DNA of 64,000 nt from positions 33,354,768-33,418,767 of the forward strand of contig CM060183.1 in NCBI GenBank assembly GCA_030549335.1, written 5' to 3'. Shown one piece after another: positions 24,206-36,512 of this stretch (the stretch's first letter is position 1; every line of letters starts with the position of its first letter). The notes below the pieces were generated by a model. It was not told the origin of the DNA, did no database searches, and saw only the letters and a program-made list of their open reading frames with translations. Both the position numbers and the translations under genes were made by a program. Source of the DNA: Pontederia crassipes. Its lineage: Eukaryota > Streptophyta > Magnoliopsida > Commelinales > Pontederiaceae.

Positions 24206-24934
24206 TTAAGCAGATGACAATCTCGGCGACGTCTCCGGGAACAGCGGCAGCAGCCTCGGCGGCTCGGCGCTCCTCGGCGAGGGGTGAAGGTAGAACCCCT
24301 TTTCGGCGATCGCCTGGTCCTCCGGGGACGCGGACGAGGACGCCGAGCTGGGCTTGGACGACCGGTTGAAGGGGTCCGGGCTCAGTGGCGTGACGGGGCT
24401 GAGGGCCAGCGAGGGGAAGTCCAAGATGCTCGGCGACATGAGCTCTGGCTGGTGCTTCCGCGGCGAGAAGGCCGCTGCGCTCCCCACGGGCGAGTGCGAG
24501 CCGGAATTCGCGAAGGCCGGGATGAGAGGGCTGATCATCTTGAGGTTCTTGAGGCTGTTCCGGCGCTCGTAGAGCTTGAACGCCGGCTTCTTTGGTCCGG
24601 TGGCCTTCGCGACCGGCGGGAGCGGGTTCTTCTGCGCCGGAGGGGGCGGGGCCGCCGAGTGCTTGGCCGCGGTCTCGACGGAGCCGGTGAGCATCTGGAC
24701 GACCTGCTTGAAGGAAGTGGTGTCGGCTTGGATGAAGGTGGTCGGGTACGGGTTGGCGTCTATGGATCTCGGGACAGATTTGGGAGTGAGGGAAGCGGCC
24801 GCTGCAGTTGCCGTCGCCGGGGCCGGCGCTGCGCCACTGCTGCTGCTGCTGCTGCTGGAGGTGGAGTTAGGGGAGTGCGGGGATCGAGCGAATTCTGCTC
24901 CGTCGCGGGGATGGTTCGCTTGGTGGCTCTCCAT
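24206..24934 (-). CDS. VQ-motif protein, VQ4 (MVQ1)-like
   Basis: A single exon of 242 aa, ATG at 24934 and TAA at 24206-24208. It carries the VQ motif FKQVVQMLTG at residues 75-84, preceded by NPYPTTFIQADTTS. Conserved blocks downstream include KLYERRNS.KNLK, a SPSILDFPSLALSPVTPL block, GFYLHPSPR and LLPLFPETSPR. This order matches Arabidopsis VQ4 and relatives, nuclear cofactors that bind WRKY factors and are substrates of stress MAP kinases MPK3/MPK6. Several Ser-Pro sites fit that regulation. The frame extends upstream to ATG 25099, but I prefer 24934 because MES... matches family N-termini and the upstream part is low-complexity. It is Ala/Ser/Pro-rich and GC-rich, typical of monocot single-exon genes. 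Confidence 0.92.
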   Translation of the reverse strand: MESHQANHPRDGAEFARSPHSPNSTSSSSSSSSGAAPAPATATAAAASLTPKSVPRSIDANPYPTTFIQADTTSFKQVVQMLTGSVETAAKHSAAPPPPAQKNPLPPVAKATGPKKPAFKLYERRNSLKNLKMISPLIPAFANSGSHSPVGSAAAFSPRKHQPELMSPSILDFPSLALSPVTPLSPDPFNRSSKPSSASSSASPEDQAIAEKGFYLHPSPRSAEPPRLLPLFPETSPRLSSA

Positions 24935-25013
24935 CGATCGATGCAAGCTAATACTGCAAAAGCTATGGATCAAAAGCGTGCAGAGGAAGGAAGAGAAAGA
25001 AGAAGAGGAGACT

Positions 25014-25064
25014 GACGACGTAGAGGCGTTTGGTAGACGACGTAGAGGCGTTTGGTAGACGACG
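25014..25064. repeat. 22-bp tandem duplication in the VQ gene leader
   Basis: The unit GACGACGTAGAGGCGTTTGG plus TA is present twice (25014-25035 and 25036-25057), followed by GACGACG. It lies 80-130 bp upstream of the VQ start codon, so it is probably transcribed in the 5' leader. Confidence 0.9.
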
Positions 25065-25382
25065 CGACGGCGTGCAAAGGAACTGAACACGAGATGCATC
25101 GCATATTATGGTTGAGCCGTCCCAAGTGGAGGGGCATTGACGTAATTTAATGTGAGCGAGACGGATAGATTTGAAAGTGAGACTTTTTTTTCTCTTTTTC
25201 TTTCTTTGTGATTTTTGGTCAAAAGGAGAATCGATCAAATTAAGAATGTTATTATCTTGATTAAATTAATAATTTTATGTTCGAATTCGGCATTATTAAT
25301 TTTTGGAGTGATAAATGTTTGTTCTCTCACTTTATTTCTCTCTCCTTTTTTTAAATGTTAATGATAAATATTATTTTTTTTA

Positions 25383-25387
<5 letters not shown>

Positions 25388-25472
<85 letters not shown>
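25388..25472. repeat. (CT)n microsatellite upstream of the VQ gene
   Basis: About 42 CT units on the plus strand, hence GA on the strand of the VQ gene, roughly 450 bp upstream of its start. GA repeats in plant promoters can bind GAGA-binding (BBR/BPC) factors; that role is only possible here. Confidence 0.95.
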
Positions 25473-25474
<2 letters not shown>

Positions 25475-28400
25475 GCACACACACATCTTGCTGACCCATT
25501 CAAGGCTCATTCATTGACCTGATAGCAGCTCTCTCTCACTGTCTGTACCCGGGTGGTTCCCCTCACGCAGGTCCACTGTAATTTTTTTATCCCTGACAGA
25601 TTACTTGAATGGTTATAATATATTAAGTTACATTTCACAATATGAAGGGCTTTTTTTTTAGTATTTAATTTGAATAAGACTATAAGAGGACATATGGTAC
25701 GCTCATAATTTAGTTATTGAGATGTGAAAGTAACATGATGTAACTCAAATTGGAATCACATTTGATTATTAGGAGTGTTTTTTTCCTGTGAAAACTCGTT
25801 CTATTTTCATTTTTTTTTCTTCTTTCAATATACATAGACACATGAAGTTTCCTTGAGAATTACTCGCTTCAATTCGCAATTTAATTAAAATTCAGGAGAA
25901 TAATGTTGTACCATATTTTCTCACACCACTTGTGAATTGAAAGATTATGTGTTTTTCCAATTTGCATTTTTTTCCCCACACCAGGCCAATGAGTAATGAA
26001 GAAAAAGAAAGGAGATTCACACACACACACATATATATTATTGTGAATATATCAACTTTAATAATAGAAGTCATCCATGCTCTATTCAGTACTAACTTGG
26101 AGTGGAACAAAGCATAATATTATGGAACAACTTTATGGTTCCTGTCAATTTTTTTTCTTTCATTACCTTTTTTTATCTATAATTAATATTTTTTATGAAC
26201 TCAAGCAATAGAATAGCTTTATTGGGAAGGGGAAAGCAAACCTTTACCTATTCCCCTCCTCTTTCAACTCTAAGCAAAAAAAGAAATTAATAAGGGGCCA
26301 TCTTTTGTTTTTACTTGGCTTAGTGGAAGTGGAACTAAACAACAACTAACAAAGCATGAGGGAACCGAAAGCATCTACTTGCTTTTGAGGAGATGGAACG
26401 GGGAACAGGTGATGCTCATTATTATCTTCTTCTTTTTTTGTTTTCTCATTGAGGTTGCTGTAAATTTTTAGTCTTTCACAATTGCACATATTGTATGAGT
26501 TTGGGAAAGTTGTGTTCTTGTACATATTCTCTATCCTCTTTTTGCAAAGTATGAGAAATAATCCAAAAAAATTAATGTCTGTCCAAAATGGTGCATGTTT
26601 TGAACAAGAACTACCCCCTTGTATTTTTCTTTGGATTCATGGAAGAGTGTTAAGAAGACAACTTTTGGTAGTGAAGAGTAACTGCATCCCTCTTAGAAAA
26701 CGTAAAGTTTTAATCTTGATTTCACAGACACCAAGCAAGTCATGTCTGTTAAATTAAATTTTTTTAAAAAAAATATTACTCTTTTTATTGGCTTAAATTT
26801 AAACCTGAGGTAGTATTAGAAAGTGTTTTCCTTCATTAATTGTCCAATCATAAACATAAATTTAAAATATGAAAGTTATGATTATGTTCTTCACCTGACT
26901 TGAGATACACATTAAAACTCATACTTTATATCTAAAAACATCTATATGCATTTGACTGTCGAGTACAAACAGTATAAAAACATTGTAGACAGCATATTGG
27001 AGAATTCGCAATAGATTTTGGCAATCCAATAAGTTATTTGTTAAATCTCTGAGTAGAACGTAAAAGCTTATAACAATTACTATTTATTAAAATTTTCATT
27101 TTGCTTTTTGTCTTCCAAAGTTGTGATGCTTTCTGTGGTAACAAGTAAAGTAACCCCCGCTCATTCATGGGGTCAAACGATGTTGAAGACGAGTGTTACA
27201 TGAGGAACCAGCTGCAGCTCATTATTGTCTTTCTTCAACGCTGCCAACAGTAATTATCATTCAATTACCAAACGCTCAGAGCTCTTCTTCTTCTTCTTGT
27301 TCCTTTTTGGGATCAGAAATTTGTACTAAAAAAAGATTTTGGAGCCTGCTACGACTATGCAGTACTTGCTTTGACAACTCGGAAGAACGAGAGAGCGGAG
27401 ACAGCGGTTTTTAAATCTGTTTACTTGCAGGTCCTGTTCAGTTCCTGTTGCAACTTACGTCTCTCCATGTTGAGAGCTGCAGCATGACTTCTGCAATGTG
27501 CAATGTTTTTTTTTTTTTAATTTCTTCAAACTCACAAGATTAGAGTAACTTATCGTGTACGAACTTGGACTTTTGCGATAGTGAAACGGCATTGATAAAA
27601 TCAAGTGGCTGATTAAATTGTCTGACTTTGAATAATTTACAGAATTTGTTGACAGGGTCATTTTCTGTTAACAGAAATGACTTTATTTGAGAGGAGATGA
27701 GGAAGCTGGGCGGTACCTTGTGCCGCTTGTTCTGCAATTTCAACTCCATCTTGTACAAGTCATTGCCATTTGTTCCATTAAGAACATTTCCATGCAGCTT
27801 AGCAGATTCTACTATGCAGGTAAGGTGGCTTTGACGCCTGTGCAGGGGGGAGAAAGAGCTGCATGTCCTGTAAAAAAAAAAAAACTCCTAAATAAGAAGT
27901 AATAATAATAATAATTGACCATCTGTCTGCCACCAGCTTTCGTAGTTCACTGGGACATCATGAACCATGGGACCAAGATGTCTGCAGGCTGAAATGGTTC
28001 TCCTCGTGTGTTCATTCAATCCTGAGCCTGGATTTGCATTCAACGCAATCAACAAAATTAGGTCATATAGTCAATACAAATGCTGGGGGCTCTGTGCCAC
28101 CCATGAAGATGGAGACCTTTTTTTTTTCTCTGGTTGTGTTATGGGGTCATGGCCACCACTGCCACCCACCGTTGTCTGGTTGGCCAACGACTTGGCATCT
28201 TGCCATTGCCATCCCTCAGAGGTCCCCCCATTGACCACATTCCTGCATTTGTTTCTAGTCATCCATCCAATGATCCAATCTATTCCTGGTACTGCTGCCA
28301 AATTCACATCTTCCTCTGTCTGCCATCTCTGTCCTCCCATCCTTTCAATGCAAGAAATGGCCCGTCGTCGAGTAACTGCAGCCAGGGATAAGGCAGGAAT

Positions 28401-30193
28401 GATGCACCTTTACTGAAAAAGATGGCACACTACATCGGATGAATTCATTTACCCACCAAAATGTACCATTTTGGCTGATCATCGATTAGATGCATAGCCA
28501 AACAACACAATACTGCATGCTTGGCCGAAGATTCATTGCCAACACTTGGAGTGAGGAGAAGCTCATTCTAGTCAATATAGCATGATTGAGGTGCGAACCG
28601 TCCACTCTGCTCTCACCACCATGGATTTTTATAGCTTGGTTCGCTCGAATGACAGGTCATTACAGCTAGAAGCATCAAAAGTGAACCATACAATGAGACA
28701 TTCAGAAGTGTTTAATTAAAGTTTCAGACGACCAAAACGAGAGAACAAAGAAAGCCCAGAAACAAAAATGGAGAATTAAGAAAGCCTAGCAAAGTCCTGT
28801 CCTTGAAGTATGGACAAAAACAAAAAGGAGAACAAATGCTGCAACTTAGATTGTCAAAAGTACTATTGCCTAGTTGAGAGAGCATACATTAACGAAAAAC
28901 AAGGCAGAAGCAATAACTCTATCTCTTTCATCTTTCATTTCTTTCTAACCTACGATATGAGATTATGTAGAGCATGGAGAAAAAGCATACTCTGAACGCA
29001 TACTATTTTGCTTAGTGCAATGAATCAGTTTCGACAGAGAAAAAATAAAAACTCAGAAAGTGAAGAAAAAGCTTTGATTCCTGATTTTCTCGCACTCAGT
29101 TGCATTTGTCTTGAAAGAGGCCAAATAAACAACTTATTTGAATTCCCACTTGCTCTTCCTAACAAGCAATAAAGACTAATAAATCACGAGATTTTCTACA
29201 GAACAACAAGCTGATAGATGCATCTAGCTAACATTCTAACTTAGTGTTCACAGGATACCAATTTCTGCAGTAAAAAGCATCAGAACTGTGTCTCAGATTC
29301 CCATTTAGCGCCTTCTCCCATCTTACATTTTACATACCAATTTTTCCTCCCCCTTAAAAAGACATTTTTTTCCTGCATTACATGATTCTTTTCCGAACCT
29401 TTTCCTGAATTTTTTTCTCCCCCATTAAAAAAAACATTTTACATACTATTTCTGCATTAAAAGTTGACGCTGACAAATAACAGTTTAATTACAACAATAA
29501 AACATCTGATCTATTTTGTCAAGGATTAGAGAAACAGTGGCTGTCAGCAAGTTGGTAAGCACAACATATGATAGTGGACAGATATAACAAGGAAACAAAC
29601 AGACAGTAAATAGACATTTGAATGCTAGCACACAACTAATAGTAACACCTTTACACTCTTACCATTTATTACTATCACAAGGTTTACACTTTACATCACA
29701 AGCAGAACTACGAACTTGCTCAAGCATGTCATGTTCAAATTCAAAATCACATATTCTGTCTCATTATTGCAAAAAATAAACTCCAGTGAAAAGAAGAATA
29801 ACTTAAGAATATATATAATTAATTTCGTATAGTTGGTTCGAAGAGTTATTCAGCTTACAGCTCAAGTTCTTTGTACACTCAGATATGGATGAACAATTAA
29901 AATTATCATGGATTTCAGTGAAATAATTGAGCCAGGAGAAAATTGATAATGATCAAGCAAAATTCTTGACCATTTGTGCCATATTTCAGATATCCTCCAT
30001 TTTATCACATTCAAGATCTTTTGGATATCATTCAATGATCAATGTGACTTACAAGCTATTGGAATTGCCAAAAAGAAATTGACAGATGATGCTACATGAT
30101 AAAATGCAGAATTTGTCATATTTGTCAGAATGCCATGGTGACGTGCAGTGTGTTCCATCATTTTGGTTGACATGGAAGCTTTTAAAAGGTCCA
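25473..30193. other. 4.7 kb intergenic stretch, no gene recognised
   Basis: I searched both strands and found no convincing exon set. Open frames such as 27967-28416 (plus) lack any domain, codon pattern or plausible splice partners. I also looked for the mature sequences of several common conserved plant microRNAs and saw none. The last few hundred bases before 30194 should hold the 3' untranslated region of DRP5A. Confidence 0.5.
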
Positions 30194-33100
30194 TTACAAT
30201 GTCTGAGCTATGTTCTTGAACTCATTCAAACAAGACTGCAAAATCTTCTGTCTCTTATGAAGTGATTGTCGTTCAGTCTGAAGGACATCTATTGCTCCAG
30301 GTGCTACAAACATGTCCATGAACTTTTCATCATTCACTGCGAATAAATCCAGACCAACCGCCACAAATAGCCTCTCTCTACTGCATCATACAAATGAAAA
30401 GGGTACACAGATCAGTATGCTATAGATGATTACATAATCAAGACAAGGAATATGAGGATTGTTTACAGTAACAGATGACATATTAAGAGATAGAAAACAT
30501 ATAATTTCATGAAAGGAGGGTGCAGTGCATATCCATTTCTTGCTATCCTAATGACATGAGGATTTCTGATTAATAATTGGCTTGTACTAAAACATAAAAA
30601 AAAAAGTGTATCCGTCCCTAAAAGAAAAGAAAGTTATCTTTTTGATAGAAAAATAAGAAAAAGGTTGGACAAAAAGAGGAATGAAGACATCACCATGGGG
30701 TTAAGAATCCTGCATTCAGTGCTGATGGTAAATTTCTTTCAATGAGGACTTCACGTATTTTAGCAAAATGCCGTGCTGACAGAGAACAGATTTCCGCATA
30801 TGATGACCCTGATTTCGAGTTCATGTTACATTCACCAAACAAAAAACTAGTAGCATGGTTTCTATTAGCATCTAAGTTTCTTCCAGCTCCTGCAATTCTC
30901 GCTTGCCGCTTTCTAGCTCCAGCATCTATGATGTTTACATTATCCTTCTTAAATCCATATCCGTCACTTGGTTGATCAGGCGAAGGTGTCTCAGGAACTG
31001 TCATTTGGCTTTCTTTTAGCGCTTGCTTTGGTTCAGTTCCTTTACCTGGTGTGTGTTGTTGGTCTTTTGGTGGTACATTCTCTTGATCTGCACCTAGTAG
31101 TTCATCTGTCGCTCCATCTGATAGATCAAGAAAGTATGACATCGATGGAGCATGATTACGCACATCTAGATCATTTTCATAACAGACAAGGGCATATGGA
31201 CTAGTGACTGAATCTAGGTGATGCCGCACTAGTTGTTTGCATTGTTTGGAAAGATCTTGAATGAAATTATTGTATGAGCGTCTTACGGCAGCAAGGAAAC
31301 CAATATAGCCTTCCATATCTTCATTTTTGCATCGATCTGCATCAAGATAAGCATGCATGAGCATGATAAATACACATACAAATTATACTGTACTGCTTCA
31401 ACAAACAATATCAGTTTAAACTTTCAATCTAGACCCAATTATTCTGCAACAGTTCACAAAAATAGTTTGTTTTTCATGTTATATACATAGATAGATATGA
31501 TTCAACCTCAGCTGTGAGGATTTAGTAAGATGACACAATAATGGTATATCCAGATGAATCTTATAGGCCATTATCATCAAGCATACACAGAAGAAATGTC
31601 TTTAAAAAAACTTTAACATAGATTGAGAAATACTCATATTACTTTGGTCTTATTCCTCATGGCATGTGCCAGTTGAAAATGAATCAAAAAGACAAATATA
31701 ATTGCTTATTTATTATTAATCAATATGCTAATATGGAAATAGAACCTATTGGTAAACAACCAGCTAGAATTTTCTTTTGGCAAAGTTTTTTTTTAAAAGT
31801 TCTTTTGGCAAAGTTATAACTTATCAGTGATGAAACCGTGCATTTTTAGTACCACTTGAAAACTTTGGTGTCGCATGAATGATTCATCATAATCATGAAA
31901 CTTATGTATCACTTACAAAAGATTCAAAAGAGCAAGTATATTAGTTCAATGTTTTATAATCAAAACTTAACCTCCAAACAACAACTATTGATGTGCATCA
32001 CAAACTAGTAAAGCCGCAATAAGCACTTTAGATCATAATATAATAGAGCAAAAGGTTTTAAGCACACTATATAAATCACACAAAATAGTGTTTGGAAATT
32101 TAGTGTTTGAATGAAAAGTTAAATGGCTTGATTTAATTCATTTGGAACCTAGATTGATGGAAATCTTTACACTGGCACTCCAAAAATAATTCAATGTATC
32201 CATGCTTTGGAAAAAATAATCCACATTAGGATTCAGATCAATGCAGGACAGAAACCATAGGATCATCAATTCCATTGCATAAGTGAGAATTTATGGGCCT
32301 ATAGAATCTTGTAGACTAGAGTAGATATCAAGTTATTACAAATGTGTAAGTGATTTCTCAGATGAGGCATACATCGTAATATAGATAAACCTTACAAGAG
32401 AAAAAAAAAGCAAACAAGAAGAAATATTTTAATTATGTCATAAATGAAAAGTAGAGCAGTGAATATTGTAGGATAGAAAGCAGCTAACATTTCAACCGCA
32501 ATCTAGAAAAGAAAAGACATGCTGCTTACAGTCTCTATTATGATTACGATTACGCTCCATCGCCAAATCAAACAAACATTTCAAAACAAAGGAAAGTCGT
32601 TCACAGGCAGTATCAAGAATAGGAGCTAGCCATGCTCGGGCAGCTGCACATGCAATTTCAACTGCAGCTTCAGATAATCCTCCACTTCTTCCTCTGCCAG
32701 CATGAGCAAGAAGTATATTTGCAACCTGATGAAAAATACAAATTTAACAAAGGTCAAACAGCATAAGATAAACGCATAATAAACCTGAAGTTTAATAGCT
32801 TTACCTTCTCCCTAGAAACTTGTGGGCATTCAATTGAATATGCAGCACAACGAAATTCATGCATAACTCTTTCAAATGCTGCACCACCATACAGTTTAAG
32901 CATGGAGTTTGCAGGCTTCACAGTAATAGAAACACCAGGCCAACGCCCTACCCCACTCTCTGATTGCTCTTCTTCTGTAGTTTTTCCCCATTGCTCAGGA
33001 GCAGGATCTGCTGCTCCATCAATTAATGCTCCCTTACAGAAAGAATGGGTGGCTGCAAAGTTAGTTTTCAAATCAAGAGAACTAAGACCAGCTAAAAATA

Positions 33101-34805
33101 CAAAATAACTGCAAGTTTACCACATGGCTGTAAATAGAGGATGCATAGTTAGCTTTCAAATCAAGAGAACTAAGACCAGCTAAAAATATAAAATAACTGC
33201 AAGTTTACCACATGGCTGCAAATAGATGATGCATGTAACATTGCTGAACATCGAAGATGTGAAACATCAGAAGTTGCCTTCAACTTTGATTCCATTCTAG
33301 CTAACTCTACAGAGACTTCACTACAACGCTGTTCTAGTAAGGCAAGCATTGCAGGAGCTGCCTCTTTGTATCGTCTCTGCAGTTCGGTTTCCAAGAATTC
33401 TCTGAGACAACTGAAACCTATATAGGTTCCAAATTTTTCTTCGTTGAATCCTCCTTTTATGTTTTCACGCAAGTGGCGCAGCACATCCGTGTCCACCTGA
33501 GAAATCTGCCTTCTGAATTCTTCATTAGTGACTGTACCACGATCCTTTGGCAGTGCAACAAAAAAAGGGTAGGTATTATCACCAAGATAGCCACAGGCCC
33601 CCAAATAATTGTCCACTTCCCAGCGTTCAGTAAACTCCTGCAAAAGGAATTTGCGACTTCAGTTTGAAGATACCAACATTATTTTGAGAATCAACAGGAA
33701 ACGAATTAGATACCTTCAAGCGATTATCGAACTTCGAGACAACAATAATTGATCTTTTGAATGTAGGATCAATCTCACGGATAGTATCCAACCATAATGA
33801 AGAGCACCATTCCACGCTGCTCTGTTGTAAGAATAAGAGAATACGATGAGGTGGGCTTGCTAGTGCCTTCACCATGGACAAAATTTCACTTGGTGTCTTT
33901 TCAGGTTCACCCTTCTTAGCCTGCACAAGTAGAATTAGTTAAAGACAGAAGAATTCATAATAGCCAACATTACTTTAAACAAAGAAACTTTATCCAGCTT
34001 GAGTACCTTAAGTATAAAACCAGGGGTATCAATAATGGTAAGATTAGGGCAATAAGCATATTCAGCTCTCATCACAATTGGCTTCGAAGAGACTGCAGAT
34101 TGCACTTTTTTAAGATGCGCCTCTGTTCGAGATCTTATAACATCAGCAATGGAGGAAGCCAAAACCATGGGACTTCCATACTCCTCCGAATCTTCTTCCT
34201 TAGTTGCATAGATAGATGTCATGTAAAAATTTTGAAGCAATATCACAGAACTTCACAAAACCTCATTTTTTTTGCATTCGATTGAATTCATCTTAAAATC
34301 GACATTAATTAAATAAACGTCATCTTTCAAGAACCCCAAATGAGAGCAAAGAAGACAAAGAATGTTTTTTTTTCCAATGCACCAAGAACAAACAGTAGAT
34401 CATCCATGTTTAAGAAGGTCCAGATCAGTATACCTGGAATCGACATCGAGGCTCCAGAGCGGAAGGATCGTGGACCATCTGGAGGACGAGGGGACGGCGG
34501 GTCCCCATCTCGACTTCCCGGACATTGAAGCGAAATCCAAGGAGGGCCTCGAGGAGGGAACTCTTTCCATCGGACTGGCCACCGACGGCGACGATCTCCG
34601 GTATGGGAAGCTTCTCGCCGAAGGCGACGGCGGTGGCCTGCAGGCGGTTGTAGGCTTCGAACCTCGACTTGGATTCAGCAGCCGAGACTCCGGCGGCGGT
34701 GGAGGTGTCCGGAGGAATGGTCAACGGAGCTCTCTTCGACGTGACGGATGAGGAGTGCGTCTTGCCGTTCGGCGTTTTGACTGGAGTGGAGCTCTGAAAC
34801 GCCAT
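30194..34805 (-). CDS. DRP5A: Dynamin-related protein 5A
   Basis: Eight exons: 34434-34805, 34007-34198, 33714-33920, 33209-33637, 32805-33032, 32530-32725, 30694-31336 and 30194-30380. All junctions are GT-AG in phase and encode 817 aa, ending at TAA 30194-30196. I recall the Arabidopsis protein as the same length. The dynamin GTPase shows the P-loop GGQSDGKS (75-82), DTPG (181-184) and SKFD (250-253). A middle domain and a long C-terminal region follow (RHHLDSVTSPY, ENVPPKDQ, TVPETPSPDQP, SGFLTP-like AGFLTPC, FVAPGAIDVLQ). DRP5A is a plant-specific soluble dynamin that acts at the cell plate in cytokinesis; it lacks the PH and proline-rich domains of classical dynamin. An 88-bp duplication across the exon 4 donor is described separately and does not break the frame. 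Confidence 0.96.
33061..33235. repeat. 88-bp tandem duplication at a DRP5A exon-intron boundary
   Basis: Positions 33061-33148 and 33149-33235 are near-identical copies with a period of 88 bp (shared AATCAAGAGAACTAAGACCA and TTTACCACATGGCTG). On the coding strand the upstream copy holds the last ~25 bases of exon 4 and its donor. The second copy lies entirely within the intron and repeats the donor as a decoy. Using the decoy would read intron sequence and reach an in-frame TAG soon after the true junction. Confidence 0.9.
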
Positions 34806-36512
34806 GAGAGAGAGAGAGAGAGATTTAGAAATTTGAAATGGTGGAAGGAGCGGAGGGAGAGCGAAGTAGAGAAAGAAACCCCGGTCAATTTTTGTTAAGA
34901 CGGTCTGGACATTAGCAATAATTCGAAGCCCATGCGATGCTGAATTAAATGGGCTGTTGGTCGGCCCAATTTAATCCACTAAGCGTAATATGCAAATTTC
35001 TAATTGATTCTTGTTGCTTGTTTTCTTTTATCACTTTTCCTTTACTTTTCTTTTCAATACATTATATATAGAGAATGTTTCACTTTTAAGCAAGATATTA
35101 TGTTAAAACTCAAGATACAAATTTTATTCTGTCATTTATCATGTTTTTTTTTCTACAGTGTATATTTATAGTAACATACTTAAATTAAATTCTAAACTTT
35201 AATGGATCAGCAAAACTAGCATTTTGAAATGGTTCTATAAAATATTATGTAAATAAAGTGAATTATTCTTGCTGAATAGAAGTAGGTAATGAAATGGATT
35301 CAAGGAGTGTCACCCAAGTTTTACAATTTCATTATTTGGTTGGTTAAATTTTAATTTTCAATATATAAATAACAAAAAGAAAATATTTTTTAACTTGTAA
35401 AAATATTATTTGAATAATTTATCTATATATTTTATTTATATAAAGTCATATTTATATTACCAACGTAACAGGTAACATATTTATATTTTATTAATAAATT
35501 ACAACTCCAAATTAATTTCTGCAAAAAGCATATTTTTTTAAATTATTATCTTAATCATTTTTTTATATAAAAATATTTTTTTATTTACCTTTTAAGTTGG
35601 TGAGGTAGCATATGTCAAGTATGCTTGAAAATGAATGACAAACAATGAATGATTAAAAGTTGAATGATCATAAAATGAAAATCCAAAATTTAGCGACTGT
35701 ACAAAAGTTGAGTGAAGATGAAAGACCCTAACAATCATTTTGCCAAAAAGAATTGAATTCACATATATATTTTAAACCTAAATCTTAAAGGCATAATTGC
35801 ATAATGACTCGGTCATTATAGGAGTATACTTGAATATAAATCATCAACTTAATACTGTTCTTCAACAAAAAAAACTTAATACTATTCTAGTCCATGATAT
35901 CTAAATATAATATTATTTAATATTTATATAGTTAAACTTTATTAATTTTGTATAAAATCAAAGCATAAAAGTAAATGTTATACATATACATATACATATA
36001 CATACATACTTATGTACGGGTTTATTGATAAGAAGCATTGTGTTTGCATTACAATTGAAAAAGCAATCACACTGCAATACCAATGAGACCCTCTCTTGCA
36101 CAATTATTTAGAATCAAATGTCCACAATTGATAAAGTACGGCATCTTTTATTTGTGTGATGTGATTATGCAATTTCCACACCACACACCCACTATTTGTA
36201 ATCATGAAGTTCATTTTTTATGAAACATCATTTTTTATTCAAAATTTTCGAGTCTCATTAAATTAATTTTTAATGTAATTTTTAAAAGTTTGTTTTTCAT
36301 AAAATTTTCACTTTGACTCTAAATCTTTAGTCACATCAAATCAGTGTTTTATAAATTTCTTGAAGTTTAAATTTTTATGAAATTTCACTTTGACTTGTAA
36401 TTCTTAAGTACAATTAAACTAATGTTTTAATTTCTTGAAGCCCACTTTCTGTAAAATTTCATTTTTTATTCAATTTTTTACTCCAATTAAATTACTGTTC
36501 AATGCATTCTTT
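34806..36512. other. DRP5A promoter side and AT-rich intergenic DNA
   Basis: A short (GA)n run (34808-34821) lies immediately upstream of the DRP5A start, in the leader. Beyond about 34950 the DNA is AT-rich with no gene. A short TACATA repeat occurs near 35984-36008. Confidence 0.5.

Noticed and set aside
27967-28416. 149-codon open frame between the VQ gene and DRP5A
   Set aside because: No domain, no splice partners, and codon use like random sequence; also no sign of a GRI/STIG1-type cysteine pattern that synteny might predict here.
32800-33240. DRP5A as a pseudogene because of the duplication
   Set aside because: All eight exons join in frame to 817 aa, and the duplicated part is intronic apart from the original exon end.
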